Below, piece by piece: positions 42,899-51,219 of a stretch of DNA of 64,000 bases; within the stretch, counting starts at the first letter, position 1; each line of letters opens with the position of its first letter. The DNA is from Streptomyces agglomeratus (GTDB lineage: Bacteria; Actinomycetota; Actinomycetes; Streptomycetales; Streptomycetaceae). The position numbers were made by a program, and so were the translations under genes. The DNA lies in NCBI RefSeq assembly GCF_001746415.1, contig NZ_MEHJ01000001.1, forward strand, positions 1,054,001-1,118,000, given 5' to 3'. The notes below the pieces were generated by a model that worked only from the letters and a program-made list of their open reading frames with translations, made no database searches and was not told where the DNA came from.

Positions 42899-44359
42899 GT
42901 GTCCTCTCTCTTTCCGGCCCTGGCCGCGGGATCGAACCGGCAGGCACTGCGCTTCGGCGACCGTTGTCTGAGCCATGCCGAGCTCGCCACCGCCGCCGGC
43001 GCGCTGGCCGGACGGCTCCGCGGGGCGGACCGGGTCGCGGTCTGGGCCACGCCCACGCTGGAGACCGCGGTCGGCGTGGTCGCCGCGCTCCTGGCGGGCG
43101 TACCGGCCGTACCGGTCAACCCGAAGACCGGCGCACGCGAGCTGGAGCACATCGTCTCCGACAGCGCGCCGTCCCTGGTGCTGGCCGCCCCGGGGGACGA
43201 ACTGCCGCCGAGGCTGGCGGGCCTGGACCGCACCGACGTCCGCGTCGGCATCGGCGTCGGCACGGGCGACGGGAGCGGGCACGGGGCCCCGCTCCCGGAG
43301 CCGTCCGCCGGGTCACCCGCCCTCGTCGTCTACACCTCCGGCACCACCGGGCCGCCGAAGGGAGCCGTCCTGCCCCGCCGGGCGGTCACCACCACCCTGG
43401 ACGCGCTGGCCGACGCCTGGCAGTGGACCGCGGACGACGTGCTGGTTCACGCCCTGCCTCTCTTCCACGTGCACGGACTGATCCTCGGCGTACTCGGCCC
43501 CCTGCGCCGGGGCGGCTCCGTCCACCACCTCGGCCGCTTCACGACGGACGCCGTGGCACGCGAACTCGCCGCCGGCGGCACGATGTTCTTCGGCGTCCCG
43601 ACCATGTACCACCGCATCGCCGAGGCGCTGCCGGACGACCCGGCGCTCAGCAAGGCGCTGTCCGGCGCGCGCCTCCTGGTCTCCGGGTCCGCCGCGCTGC
43701 CTGTGCACGACCACGAGCGCATCGCCGCCGCGACCGGACGACGGGTCGTCGAGCGGTACGGCATGACGGAGACCCTGATGAACACGAGCGTCCGCGCCGA
43801 CGGCGAGCCCAGGCCCGGCACGGTCGGCCTGCCGCTCGACGGGGTGGAGGTACGGCTCGTCGGGGAGTCGGGCGATGAGATCACGGCGTACGACGGCGAG
43901 AGCATCGGCGAGATCCAGGTGCGGGGCGCGAACCTGTTCACGGAGTACCTCAACCGGCCGGACGCGACCGCCGCGGCCTTCGACGGCGACTGGTTCCGTA
44001 CCGGTGACATGGCGACGCGCGATCCGGACGGGTACGTACGGATCGTCGGCCGCAAGGCCACCGATCTCATCAAGAGCGGCGGCTACAAGATCGGCGCCGG
44101 CGAGATCGAGAACGCGCTCCTCGACCATCCGGGCGTGCGGGAGGCGGCGGTCACGGGGGAACCGGACGCGGACCTGGGCGAGCGGATCGTCGCCTGGATC
44201 GTCCCGGCGGACAGTGAGCACCCGCCGGCGCTCGACGAGCTGGCGCGTCACGTGGCGGGCCAGCTCTCCGCCCACAAGCGGCCCCGCGAACTGCGGCTGC
44301 TCGACGCGCTGCCGCGCAACGACATGGGCAAGGTCATGAAGCGGGCGCTGCATGGCTGA
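42899..44359 (+). CDS. matB: Malonyl-CoA synthetase MatB
   Basis: The GTG at 42899 is chosen: AAGGAG precedes it and the protein then begins MSSLFPAL as in S. coelicolor MatB; 486 residues. It belongs to the ANL adenylating superfamily. The P-loop is YTSGTTGPPKGAV (~145-157), A4/A5 motifs are LPLFHVHGL and VERYGMTETLMNTS, and A7/A8 are WFRTGDMATRDPDGYVRIVG. The A10 catalytic Lys lies in NDMGKVMKR near the end. It makes malonyl-CoA (and methylmalonyl-CoA) from free diacid, ATP and CoA, feeding fatty acid and polyketide synthesis. The 3' end overlaps the carboxyltransferase gene by 8 bp. Confidence 0.93.
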   Translation: MSSLFPALAAGSNRQALRFGDRCLSHAELATAAGALAGRLRGADRVAVWATPTLETAVGVVAALLAGVPAVPVNPKTGARELEHIVSDSAPSLVLAAPGDELPPRLAGLDRTDVRVGIGVGTGDGSGHGAPLPEPSAGSPALVVYTSGTTGPPKGAVLPRRAVTTTLDALADAWQWTADDVLVHALPLFHVHGLILGVLGPLRRGGSVHHLGRFTTDAVARELAAGGTMFFGVPTMYHRIAEALPDDPALSKALSGARLLVSGSAALPVHDHERIAAATGRRVVERYGMTETLMNTSVRADGEPRPGTVGLPLDGVEVRLVGESGDEITAYDGESIGEIQVRGANLFTEYLNRPDATAAAFDGDWFRTGDMATRDPDGYVRIVGRKATDLIKSGGYKIGAGEIENALLDHPGVREAAVTGEPDADLGERIVAWIVPADSEHPPALDELARHVAGQLSAHKRPRELRLLDALPRNDMGKVMKRALHG

Positions 44360-45710
44360 GAACTGGACGGCCCGCGAGGCGATCGCCGCGGTGGTGGACC
44401 GGGGAAGCTTCACGGAACTGCCCGACGACGGGGGCGGTCCTTCCGCGCGGACCGGGGACTCCGACGGCCCGATCGGCTGGCCGGGGTACGGGGCGCTCCT
44501 CGCCCGCGCCGGGGAGCGCACCGGCGAGGGTGAGTCCGTGGTCTGCGGGACGGGCTCGGTCGGCGGCACCGAAGCGGTCGTCGTGTCCTTCGAGTTCGGG
44601 TTCCTGGGCGGCTCCCTCGCCGAGCGCACCGGGGACCGCCTGGAGGCCGCCTACACCGTCGCCCGCGAGCGCCGCCGCCCGCTCGTCTCCCTGATCGCCA
44701 CCGGGGGCAGCCGCATGCAGGAGGGCATGCGCGCCCTGGTCCAGCTCCAGCGCGTGGCCCGCCAGTCGGCCCTGCTGCGGAGCGCCGGGGTGCCGCAGCT
44801 CGCCGTCCTGCGCGACCCGACTACCGGAGGCGGTTGGGCGACGCTCGGCGCGGGCGCGGACGTGATCCTGGCGCTGCCCGGCGCGCAGGTCGGCTTCGCC
44901 GGGTCGAGGGTACGGCCGCCGGGCGCCGATCCGGCGGCGTACACGGCCGAGGGGCAGTGGGCGGCGGGCCAGATCGACGCCGTCGTACGCCGCGACGAGG
45001 TGGCGGGCTCGCTCGCCGGGTGGCTGCGCCACCTGACCGCGGCCCCCTGGGACGGGCCGCCCGAGCCTCCGGGCCCGCCGGCACCGTACGCGAACCGCCC
45101 GGCCACCCCGACCGGCTGGGAGGCGGTGACCCGGGCCCGCTCGCCCGAACGGCCGCGCGCCGGCGCGTACCTCGCCGCGTACTTCGACGAGGTACGGGAG
45201 ATCAGCGGTGACCGCTGCGGCGGCACGGACCCCGGTGTGCGGTGCGGCTTCGGACTGCGGCAGGGCCGCGTGATCGCGTACGCCGCCCAGTGCGGCACCG
45301 CGACGCTCCCGGCCGACTTCCGGACGGCGGCGCGCCTGGTCCGCCTCGCCGACCGCCTGGGCATCCCGGTGCTCACCCTCGTCGACACGCCCGGCGCGGC
45401 CAACGACGCCGCGGCGGAACGGGCGGGCGCGGGCGCCGCCATAGCGGACCTCTTCGGCGCGATGGCGACGGCGCGCGTACCGCTCACCACCCTCCTCATC
45501 GGCGAGGGCGGCTCGGGCGGCGCGCTCGCCCTGGCCGCGCCCGGCAACCTCTGGGCCGCCCGCGACAGTTACTTCTCGGTGATCGCGCCGGAGGCGGCGG
45601 CCGCCATCCTCAAACGCACCCCGGACCGCGTCCCGGAGACCGCCGGCCAACTGCGCCTGCGCCCCGAGGACCTGGTGGAGCTGGGCATCGCACGCGGGGT
45701 GGTGGGCTGA
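44352..45710 (+). CDS. Acyl-CoA carboxylase carboxyltransferase-like protein (fused beta/alpha halves)
   Basis: The protein has 452 residues and the ATG at 44352 lies inside the end of matB. The N-terminal half resembles AccD (VVSFEFGFLGGSLAERTGDR; LVSLIATGGSRMQEGMRALV, an oxyanion GG-S-R-MQE motif). The C-terminal half resembles AccA (VRLADRLGIPVLTLVDTPGA; GEGGSGGALALAAPGNLWAA; YFSVIAPEAAAAIL). It is coupled to matB and so may use or generate malonyl-CoA, as carboxylase or possibly decarboxylase partner. No biotin carrier or biotin carboxylase gene is nearby. Confidence 0.85.
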   Translation: MAENWTAREAIAAVVDRGSFTELPDDGGGPSARTGDSDGPIGWPGYGALLARAGERTGEGESVVCGTGSVGGTEAVVVSFEFGFLGGSLAERTGDRLEAAYTVARERRRPLVSLIATGGSRMQEGMRALVQLQRVARQSALLRSAGVPQLAVLRDPTTGGGWATLGAGADVILALPGAQVGFAGSRVRPPGADPAAYTAEGQWAAGQIDAVVRRDEVAGSLAGWLRHLTAAPWDGPPEPPGPPAPYANRPATPTGWEAVTRARSPERPRAGAYLAAYFDEVREISGDRCGGTDPGVRCGFGLRQGRVIAYAAQCGTATLPADFRTAARLVRLADRLGIPVLTLVDTPGAANDAAAERAGAGAAIADLFGAMATARVPLTTLLIGEGGSGGALALAAPGNLWAARDSYFSVIAPEAAAAILKRTPDRVPETAGQLRLRPEDLVELGIARGVVG

Positions 45711-45738
45711 GTGTGCGCGGGCGGCACGGTCCCGCCCG

Positions 45739-47262
45739 TCACACCTGGTGGGCGGGGGTCCGTTCGGCCGGCAGGTCCGCCGCGGCGCGGGCGATGTTCC
45801 GGGCCATGCCGCCGAAGACGACGGCGTGGAACGGCGAGACGCTCCACCAGTACGCGTGCCCGAGCAGACCGTGCGGATGGAAGAGGGCCCGCTGCCGGTA
45901 GCGGGTGCGGCCGTCCCCGTCCTGTTCGGCGTACATCTCCAGCCAGGCCAGACCGGGCAGCCGCATCTCCGCCCGCAACCGGAGCAGCCGCCCGTGCTCG
46001 ATCTCCTCGACCCGCCAGAAGTCCAGCGAGTCGCCCACGCGCAGCCGGTGGGCGTCGCGCCGGCCGCGCCTGAGTCCCACACCGCCGACCAGGCGGTCGG
46101 CCCAGCCGCGTACGGCCCACGCGAGGGGGAAGGAGTACCAGCCGTTCTCGCCGCCCACCCCCTCGATCACCCTCCACAGGGCCTGCGGTGTCGCGTCGAC
46201 GGCCAGTTCCCGCAGGTCGGTGTAGAGGCTGCCGCCGGCCCAGTCGGGGTCCGTGGGCAACGGGTCACTGGGCGCTCCGGGCACCGACGCCGACGACCAG
46301 CGCGTCGTGACACCGGCGTCCCGGACCCTCTGGAGCGCGAGAGCGAGTGCCCTGTCCACGCCGATCGGGGAGCCGGGCGGATCGGGGACGTATGAGGCGA
46401 TGTCGTGCTCGTCGCAGACCACCTCGTGCCGCAGCGATTCGGCCAGCGGCCGTGCGATCGAGTGCGGCACCGGGGTGACCAGCCCGACCCAGTGACTGGA
46501 CAGCCCGGGGGTCAGGACCGGCACGGGGACGATGAGGCGCCGGGGCAGCCCCGCCACGGCCGCGTACCTGCGCATCATGTCCCGGTACGTAACGATGTCG
46601 GTGCCGCCGATGTCGAACGCGCGGTTCACCTCAGACGGCATCCCCGCACTGCCGACGAGGTAGCGCAGGACGTCGCGCACGGCGATCGGCTGGATGCGTG
46701 TACGCACCCAGCTGGGGGTGACCATGACGGGAAGGCGCTCGGTGAGGTAGCGGAGCATCTCGAAGGAGGCGGAGCCGGAACCGATGATGACCGCGGCGCG
46801 CAGGACCGTCGTCGGGACGCCCGAAGCCATCAGGATCGCGCCCACTTCGGCGCGTGAGCGCAGATGGGGCGACAGCTCGTGTTCCGGCACGCCGCGCGGT
46901 GTCAGCCCGCCGAGGTAGACGATGCGCCGCACACCCGCGGCGCGGGCCTGTGCGCCGAAGATCTCGGCGGCGCGCCGGTCGGTCCGTTCGAAGTCCTTGC
47001 CCGTACCGAGGGCGTGGACCAGGTAGTACGCGACGTCGATGCCTTCCATCGCCTCGCGCACCGACGCCTCGTCGGTGACGTCGCCGCGCACCACCTCGAC
47101 GCCGCCGGCCCAGGGGTGGTCGCGCAGTTTGCCCGGGGAACGGGCCAGGCAGCGCACCTGGTGCCCGGCGTCGAGCAGCTCGGGCACGAGGCGGCCGCCG
47201 ATGTAGCCGGTGGCGCCGGTGACCAGGCACCGGAAGGGCGGTGTTCCGTTCACGTGCGTCAT
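45739..47262 (-). CDS. SDR-type NAD(P)-binding protein fused to DUF2867 domain
   Basis: The ATG at 47260-47262 has an upstream GGAGG; 507 residues. The N-terminal half is an atypical SDR/NmrA-like domain with the Rossmann motif VTGATGYIGGRLVPELL (GxxGxxG) and VRCLARSPGKL. The active-site region is unusual (AYYLVHALGTG). The C-terminal half (~340-500) is the DUF2867 type, with WRVIEGVGGENGWYSFPLAW and YRQRALFHPHGLLGHAYWWS. Function unknown; relatives are annotated as NAD(P)H-binding or nucleoside-diphosphate-sugar epimerase-like proteins. Confidence 0.82.
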   Translation of the reverse strand: MTHVNGTPPFRCLVTGATGYIGGRLVPELLDAGHQVRCLARSPGKLRDHPWAGGVEVVRGDVTDEASVREAMEGIDVAYYLVHALGTGKDFERTDRRAAEIFGAQARAAGVRRIVYLGGLTPRGVPEHELSPHLRSRAEVGAILMASGVPTTVLRAAVIIGSGSASFEMLRYLTERLPVMVTPSWVRTRIQPIAVRDVLRYLVGSAGMPSEVNRAFDIGGTDIVTYRDMMRRYAAVAGLPRRLIVPVPVLTPGLSSHWVGLVTPVPHSIARPLAESLRHEVVCDEHDIASYVPDPPGSPIGVDRALALALQRVRDAGVTTRWSSASVPGAPSDPLPTDPDWAGGSLYTDLRELAVDATPQALWRVIEGVGGENGWYSFPLAWAVRGWADRLVGGVGLRRGRRDAHRLRVGDSLDFWRVEEIEHGRLLRLRAEMRLPGLAWLEMYAEQDGDGRTRYRQRALFHPHGLLGHAYWWSVSPFHAVVFGGMARNIARAAADLPAERTPAHQV

Positions 47263-47535
47263 GGGTGGGGCGCCTCCGTCCGTCCGGCGTTCGTCGCGGT
47301 GCTCGTGCACCCCCGTCCGGCCGCCGCCGTTACTCGCTGCTCTTCCCCTTCCCCACCGGCGGAACTTCTCCCACCCGCTCGCGCACGCCCACACAGCCGG
47401 CGCGGCACTTTGGACCGGACGGGTGGGGCGGCCGCCCTGCTGTCATGATGGGTACGTCCTCACCCCTCGGCACCCGTTCCTCACCGGTTCGCCGGCGCCG
47501 GGGCCGCTCCGCTCCCCCGAGGAGGTGCCGGCCGG

Positions 47536-48039
47536 ATGCCATGCCCGGACGGGACAGAGCCGGCCGTGGCGGTGCTCGTCGGACTCCAGGCTTCCGGTAA
47601 GTCCTCGTTCTACGAGCAGTGCCTCGCGGGCCGTTACGCGCTGGTCAGCAAGGACCTCTTCCCCCGCGCCGCGCGGAACAAGCAGGGACGCCAGATGCGG
47701 CTCATGGAGGCGGCCCTCGCCGCCGGGCAGTCGGTGGCGGTCGACAACACCAACCCGTCGCCGCGGGAGTGGGGCCCGCTGGTGGCCCTGGGGCACGCCC
47801 ACGGCGCCACGGTCACGGCGTACTGGTTCCCGCCCGACATCGGGGACTCGCTGCGGCGCAACGCCGAACGGGAAGGACGAAGCCGTGTACCGGACGTGGG
47901 TGTGCGTGCCACGTTCGCCCGGCTGTGCAAGCCGGTGCTCTCGGACGGGTTCGACGCCGTACGGGAAGTGCGGTTCGACGGCCATGGCGGTTTCGAGGTG
48001 CGGGACGCCGCCGCTGACCTGTTGCCCGGTGAGTGCTGA
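47536..48039 (+). CDS. P-loop kinase of the AAA_33/polynucleotide-kinase-like type
   Basis: The protein has 167 residues; the ATG at 47536 is preceded by GGAGG about 10 bp upstream. Walker A is VLVGLQASGKSSFYEQC (~13-29). The acceptor-side motif SKDLFPRAARNKQGRQ and the Walker-B/DNT strand SVAVDNTNPSPREW are characteristic of PNK-like kinases and related zeta/chloramphenicol kinases. A lid Arg-rich helix follows (LRRNAEREGRSRVPD). It may phosphorylate a nucleic acid 5' end or a small metabolite. It is a single gene; no antitoxin-like partner is adjacent. Confidence 0.75.
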   Translation: MPCPDGTEPAVAVLVGLQASGKSSFYEQCLAGRYALVSKDLFPRAARNKQGRQMRLMEAALAAGQSVAVDNTNPSPREWGPLVALGHAHGATVTAYWFPPDIGDSLRRNAEREGRSRVPDVGVRATFARLCKPVLSDGFDAVREVRFDGHGGFEVRDAAADLLPGEC

Positions 48040-48199
48040 AGGCGGACGGACTCGCCCCCTTGCGCCGCACGCCCTCACCGGTGCCCGGCCCCGGGCTCGC
48101 CCCGGCTTGTGCCCGCGGGACTCGGCGCGACCCCTTCGGCGTACAGCGCCTAGGGTGGGGCCCGGCGCGGCACGGCACGGCACGACGAGGAGACACCTG

Positions 48200-48782
48200 G
48201 TGACCGCGATCAGTCTTGAGCACGCCGCCGTACCGGCCGACACGGGCGAGGTGACGCTGCTCATCGCCCGGCAGGTGGAGCCCGGCCACGAGGCCGCCTT
48301 CGAGAAGTGGGCCTCGGGCATCCTCGACAGCCGCCCGCTTCCCCGGGCACCTGGGATACGGCTTGTTCCGGCCGTCGGCCGACGGCAACCCGTGGTTCCT
48401 CGTCCACCGCTTCCGCGATGCCGCCGCGTGCCGGACCTGGCAGGAGTCCCCGGAACGGGCAGCGTGGTTCGACCACTGCGAGGGGCACCACCACACCGAG
48501 ATCGCCCGGCGCGAACTGACCGGTATGGAAACGTGGTTCGCCAAGCCCGGATCGGTCGAGCCGGCCCCGCCCCGCTGGAAGATGGCGATCAGTTCGTCGC
48601 TCGCCGTCTACCCGATCTCGCTGGCGGCCAACGTCACGTTCGTCCCGCCGCTCGCCACCGCGCTGCCGCTCCTGCTCAACACGGCAGTGATATCGGCCGT
48701 GTTGAGCATCACCATGACGTACGTGGCCATGCCCGCCGTCAGCCGGCTGCTGCGCGGCTGGCTCGGCAGGAACAGGGCCTGA
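48200..48782 (+). pseudogene. ABM-domain membrane protein, split by a 1-bp frameshift
   Basis: The GTG at 48200 has GAGGAG at 7-bp spacing. The first frame encodes an antibiotic-biosynthesis-monooxygenase-like start (VTLLIARQVEPGHEAAFEKW). The rest, in the +1 frame to the stop at 48782, gives RFPGHLGYGLFRPSADG and WFLVHRFRDAAACRTWQESP, then two membrane helices (SLAVYPISLAANVTFVPPLA; LLLNTAVISAVLSITMTYVA). Removing one C near 48331-48332 joins both. Relatives are single intact proteins of about 190 residues. It is either inactivated or reflects a base-call error. Confidence 0.8.
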
Positions 48783-48815
48783 CGGCCGAACGGCTCCGGT
48801 ACGGCTTCGCCCGTG

Positions 48816-49421
48816 TCAGGCCGGCGGTGCCTGCATGGGGTGCGCGGCCAGCGCCTCGGCCGTGGCGAGCAGGTTGGCGGCCATCGCGCGGGCGGTCCGG
48901 TGGGCCCATTCGTGCCCGCGGTCGTCGTCGAGGTAGTCGGGGCCGGCGCCGGGGCCCAGGTGCCAGTACGTCCATGCCTGGCCCGGAATCGTGTAGCCGA
49001 TGTCGCCGAGGGCGCCGCCGATCTCACTGATGACGTGGTGGGCGCCGTCCTCGTTGCCGGTGACGACGACGCCGGCGACCCTGTTGTACGCCACCGGCCG
49101 GTCCTGGTCGTCGGTCTCCGAGATCATCGCGTCCATCCGCTCCAGCACCCGCTGGGCGACCGATGAAGGCCGGCCGAGCCAGGTCGGGGACGCGATGACG
49201 AGTATCTCGGAGTGCAGCAGCTGGGCGTGCACCCGCGGCCAGTCGTCCCCCTTGCCCATGTCCGACTTCACACCGGGCAGCAGATTGAGGTCGACCGCCC
49301 GTACCGACTCCACGCTCACCCCCCCGGACACCAGTTCCGCGGTGACTACCTGCGCCAGCGCCTCGGTGTTCGAGGGCTCCGGCGAAGGCTTGAGGGTGCA
49401 GTTGATCAGGAGAGCTCGCAT
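48816..49421 (-). CDS. NADPH-dependent FMN reductase/flavodoxin-like protein
   Basis: The protein has 201 residues; ATG at 49419-49421. The flavodoxin-like fold starts MRALLINCTLKPSPEPSNTE (phosphate-binding loop after strand 1). Further motifs are VRAVDLNLLPGVKSD, EILVIASPTWLGRPSSVAQR and GVVVTGNEDGAHHVISEIGG, typical of NAD(P)H-dependent FMN reductases (WrbA/ArsH-like). It may supply reduced flavin or detoxify quinones. It is transcribed divergently from the small ABM-domain gene at 49652. Confidence 0.85.
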   Translation of the reverse strand: MRALLINCTLKPSPEPSNTEALAQVVTAELVSGGVSVESVRAVDLNLLPGVKSDMGKGDDWPRVHAQLLHSEILVIASPTWLGRPSSVAQRVLERMDAMISETDDQDRPVAYNRVAGVVVTGNEDGAHHVISEIGGALGDIGYTIPGQAWTYWHLGPGAGPDYLDDDRGHEWAHRTARAMAANLLATAEALAAHPMQAPPA

Positions 49422-49651
49422 GCAGGGTCCACTGCCCGGCAATCCCGCTCGTACACGAGCGTGGGCGCGGGCCGGCCGCGATCACGGCCGAGGCGGCGCC
49501 GGTGCGCCCGGCCCCTCCCCCTTCCCGAAGGGCTCGATCAGACGCGCGCAGCTGTCGTCGCCGTGCCCCTTCGCCACTGCGCGGCGAACGGCCGCCGTCC
49601 CCAACCGGGGCTTATGAGTGGTCAGTTGGCCAGCGCCTATAGGGTTTTGCC

Positions 49652-50020
49652 ATGACCACAGACAGCCAGCCGGTGCCCGAGCCGGCCTCGTCCGTCACGT
49701 TCATCAACATCTTCGAAGTGGCGGCCGGACAGCTCGACGCGTTCGTCGCCCAGTGGCGGCAGCGGGCGGCGATCATGAGCACCAAGCCCGGATTCCTCGA
49801 CTCCCGGCTGCACCGGGCCCAAGCGTCCGAGAGCCGGTTCCAGCTCGTCAACGTGGCCCACTGGGAGAGCCGGGAGGCGTGGGAGGCCGCCACCGCCGAC
49901 ACCGAGTTCCGGGCGCGCACCCAGGCCGCCCGTGACAGTTCGCAGGTGCCGATCACATCGAACCCGGGCTTGTACGACGTAGCCGTCGAGTTCTCGGCCG
50001 CGCAGGCGGAGCCCAGGTAG
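49652..50020 (+). CDS. Antibiotic biosynthesis monooxygenase (ABM) family protein
   Basis: The protein has 122 residues and a single dimeric ferredoxin-like ABM domain: FINIFEVAAGQLDAFVAQWR, STKPGFLDSRLHRAQ, FQLVNVAHWESREAWEAATA. These small enzymes oxidise aromatic polyketides without cofactor or degrade haem-like compounds; the substrate is unknown. TATAGG lies 8 bp before the ATG and no ribosome site is evident, suggesting a leaderless transcript. Confidence 0.85.
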   Translation: MTTDSQPVPEPASSVTFINIFEVAAGQLDAFVAQWRQRAAIMSTKPGFLDSRLHRAQASESRFQLVNVAHWESREAWEAATADTEFRARTQAARDSSQVPITSNPGLYDVAVEFSAAQAEPR

Positions 50021-50223
50021 TCGCACGTACGCCGAACCGGCCAACTTGGCACGGCGGGGTTCAGCGGGGCGCATGGCGCGGAAGGGCTGTCCGGCCGACT
50101 GACAGCGAGTACAACGAGGGTGCCAGTTCGGCCAGTTCGCGGGCCGGCCGAGTCGTCGTCACTGTCATCATGAGCCGCCGGCCCTCACCGCGGGCCCTCG
50201 ACGCGCCGAAAGAAGGATCACGC

Positions 50224-51081
50224 ATGCTCAGACGACTGTGCACCTTTGTCGCGGCCCTGGTGGTCACCGTGACCACGGGTGCCGGCACCGCTCAGGCCGA
50301 GGGCCGCGCCGACACACCGACGAAGCGCGTCTACAACGCCATGCAGTTCGCCCACCCCTCCGCCCCCGACGCCTTCTGCACGATCGGCGCGGTCGGTACG
50401 GACGACTACGGGCGCAAGATAGCCATCTCGGCGGGACACTGCGCCGGGGGTACGGAGTACGCGGACCGCGAGATCCACGAGAACGTCGCGCCCGTCTACG
50501 ACCGGCACGATTTCGCGTTCGGCCCGATCGGATACATGCGGTACTTCAAGAGCCCCGAGGGCTCCATGACGGGGCACGCGACCAAGGACTACATGGTCAT
50601 CGAGCTGGTCCCCGAGGTCACGCTCTCTTCCCAGGGGCCGCATCTGAAGCAGACCGGCATGGTGGAGGTCCCGTCCGGCGCCGCCAGTCCGAACGCCCTG
50701 AAGCCCGCGCTCAGCAACGAGCGCCTGCTCGGTGCCGGCCTCTTCGACAACAACGAGCTCGTGGTGTCGGGCCAGTCGGGGGTCTGGTACGGACGCATCA
50801 CCAACAACTCGTCCGGCATCTACCAGTCCCATGCCCCGCACCAGGCGGGTGATTCGGGCGGCCCGGCCGTCTGGCACGTGCCGGGCAGCGCGTACCCCTC
50901 CGAGGCCAACGGCTTCCGGGCCCAGGGGCCGTGGGCCGGAATCACCAAGGCGCGCATCCTCGGCATCCCGCCCTACGTCTACACCAGCTCGGCGAACATC
51001 CTCGCCGACCTCCGTGCCCGCGACGCCGCCGACCCCGCCGACATCTACGGCGGGGGCTTCGAGGTGACGGCCAACCCGTAA
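50224..51081 (+). CDS. Secreted trypsin-like serine protease (S1 family)
   Basis: The ATG at 50224 follows GAAGGA; 285 residues. The signal peptide ends near GTAQAEG (~26). The catalytic triad is visible as His72 in AISAGHCAGG, Asp122 in TKDYMVIEL and Ser211 in HQAGDSGGPAV. Two Cys (52 and 73) flank the His as in chymotrypsin-like enzymes. It is compact and without a long propeptide, unlike SGPA/B-type streptogrisins. A strong terminator (51123-51162) follows and serves the convergent GH30 gene too. Confidence 0.88.
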   Translation: MLRRLCTFVAALVVTVTTGAGTAQAEGRADTPTKRVYNAMQFAHPSAPDAFCTIGAVGTDDYGRKIAISAGHCAGGTEYADREIHENVAPVYDRHDFAFGPIGYMRYFKSPEGSMTGHATKDYMVIELVPEVTLSSQGPHLKQTGMVEVPSGAASPNALKPALSNERLLGAGLFDNNELVVSGQSGVWYGRITNNSSGIYQSHAPHQAGDSGGPAVWHVPGSAYPSEANGFRAQGPWAGITKARILGIPPYVYTSSANILADLRARDAADPADIYGGGFEVTANP

Positions 51082-51122
51082 CGGGCCGGTGGAGCGCCCG
51101 GCCGACTCCCCCGGCGACACGT

Positions 51123-51162
51123 GTCCCCTTCTCCGCCGTGGACTCACGGCGGAGAAGGGGAC
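51123..51162. terminator. Bidirectional terminator between protease and GH30 genes
   Basis: An 18-bp perfect stem (GTCCCCTTCTCCGCCGTG, 51123-51140, with 51145-51162) around the loop GACT. It is centred between two convergent stop codons. Confidence 0.9.
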
Positions 51163-51219
51163 GGGCGCGCGGAGACGGGGGCGTACGCGCGGGGACGGCA
51201 CCCGGGTGTGCCCGAGCGG

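Noticed and set aside
50061..50174. Possible small minus-strand ORF (35 residues, MTVTTTRPARELAELAPSLY...) divergent from the protease
   Set aside because: No ribosome site, no recognisable peptide family, and the reading frame overlaps the protease leader; not supportable.
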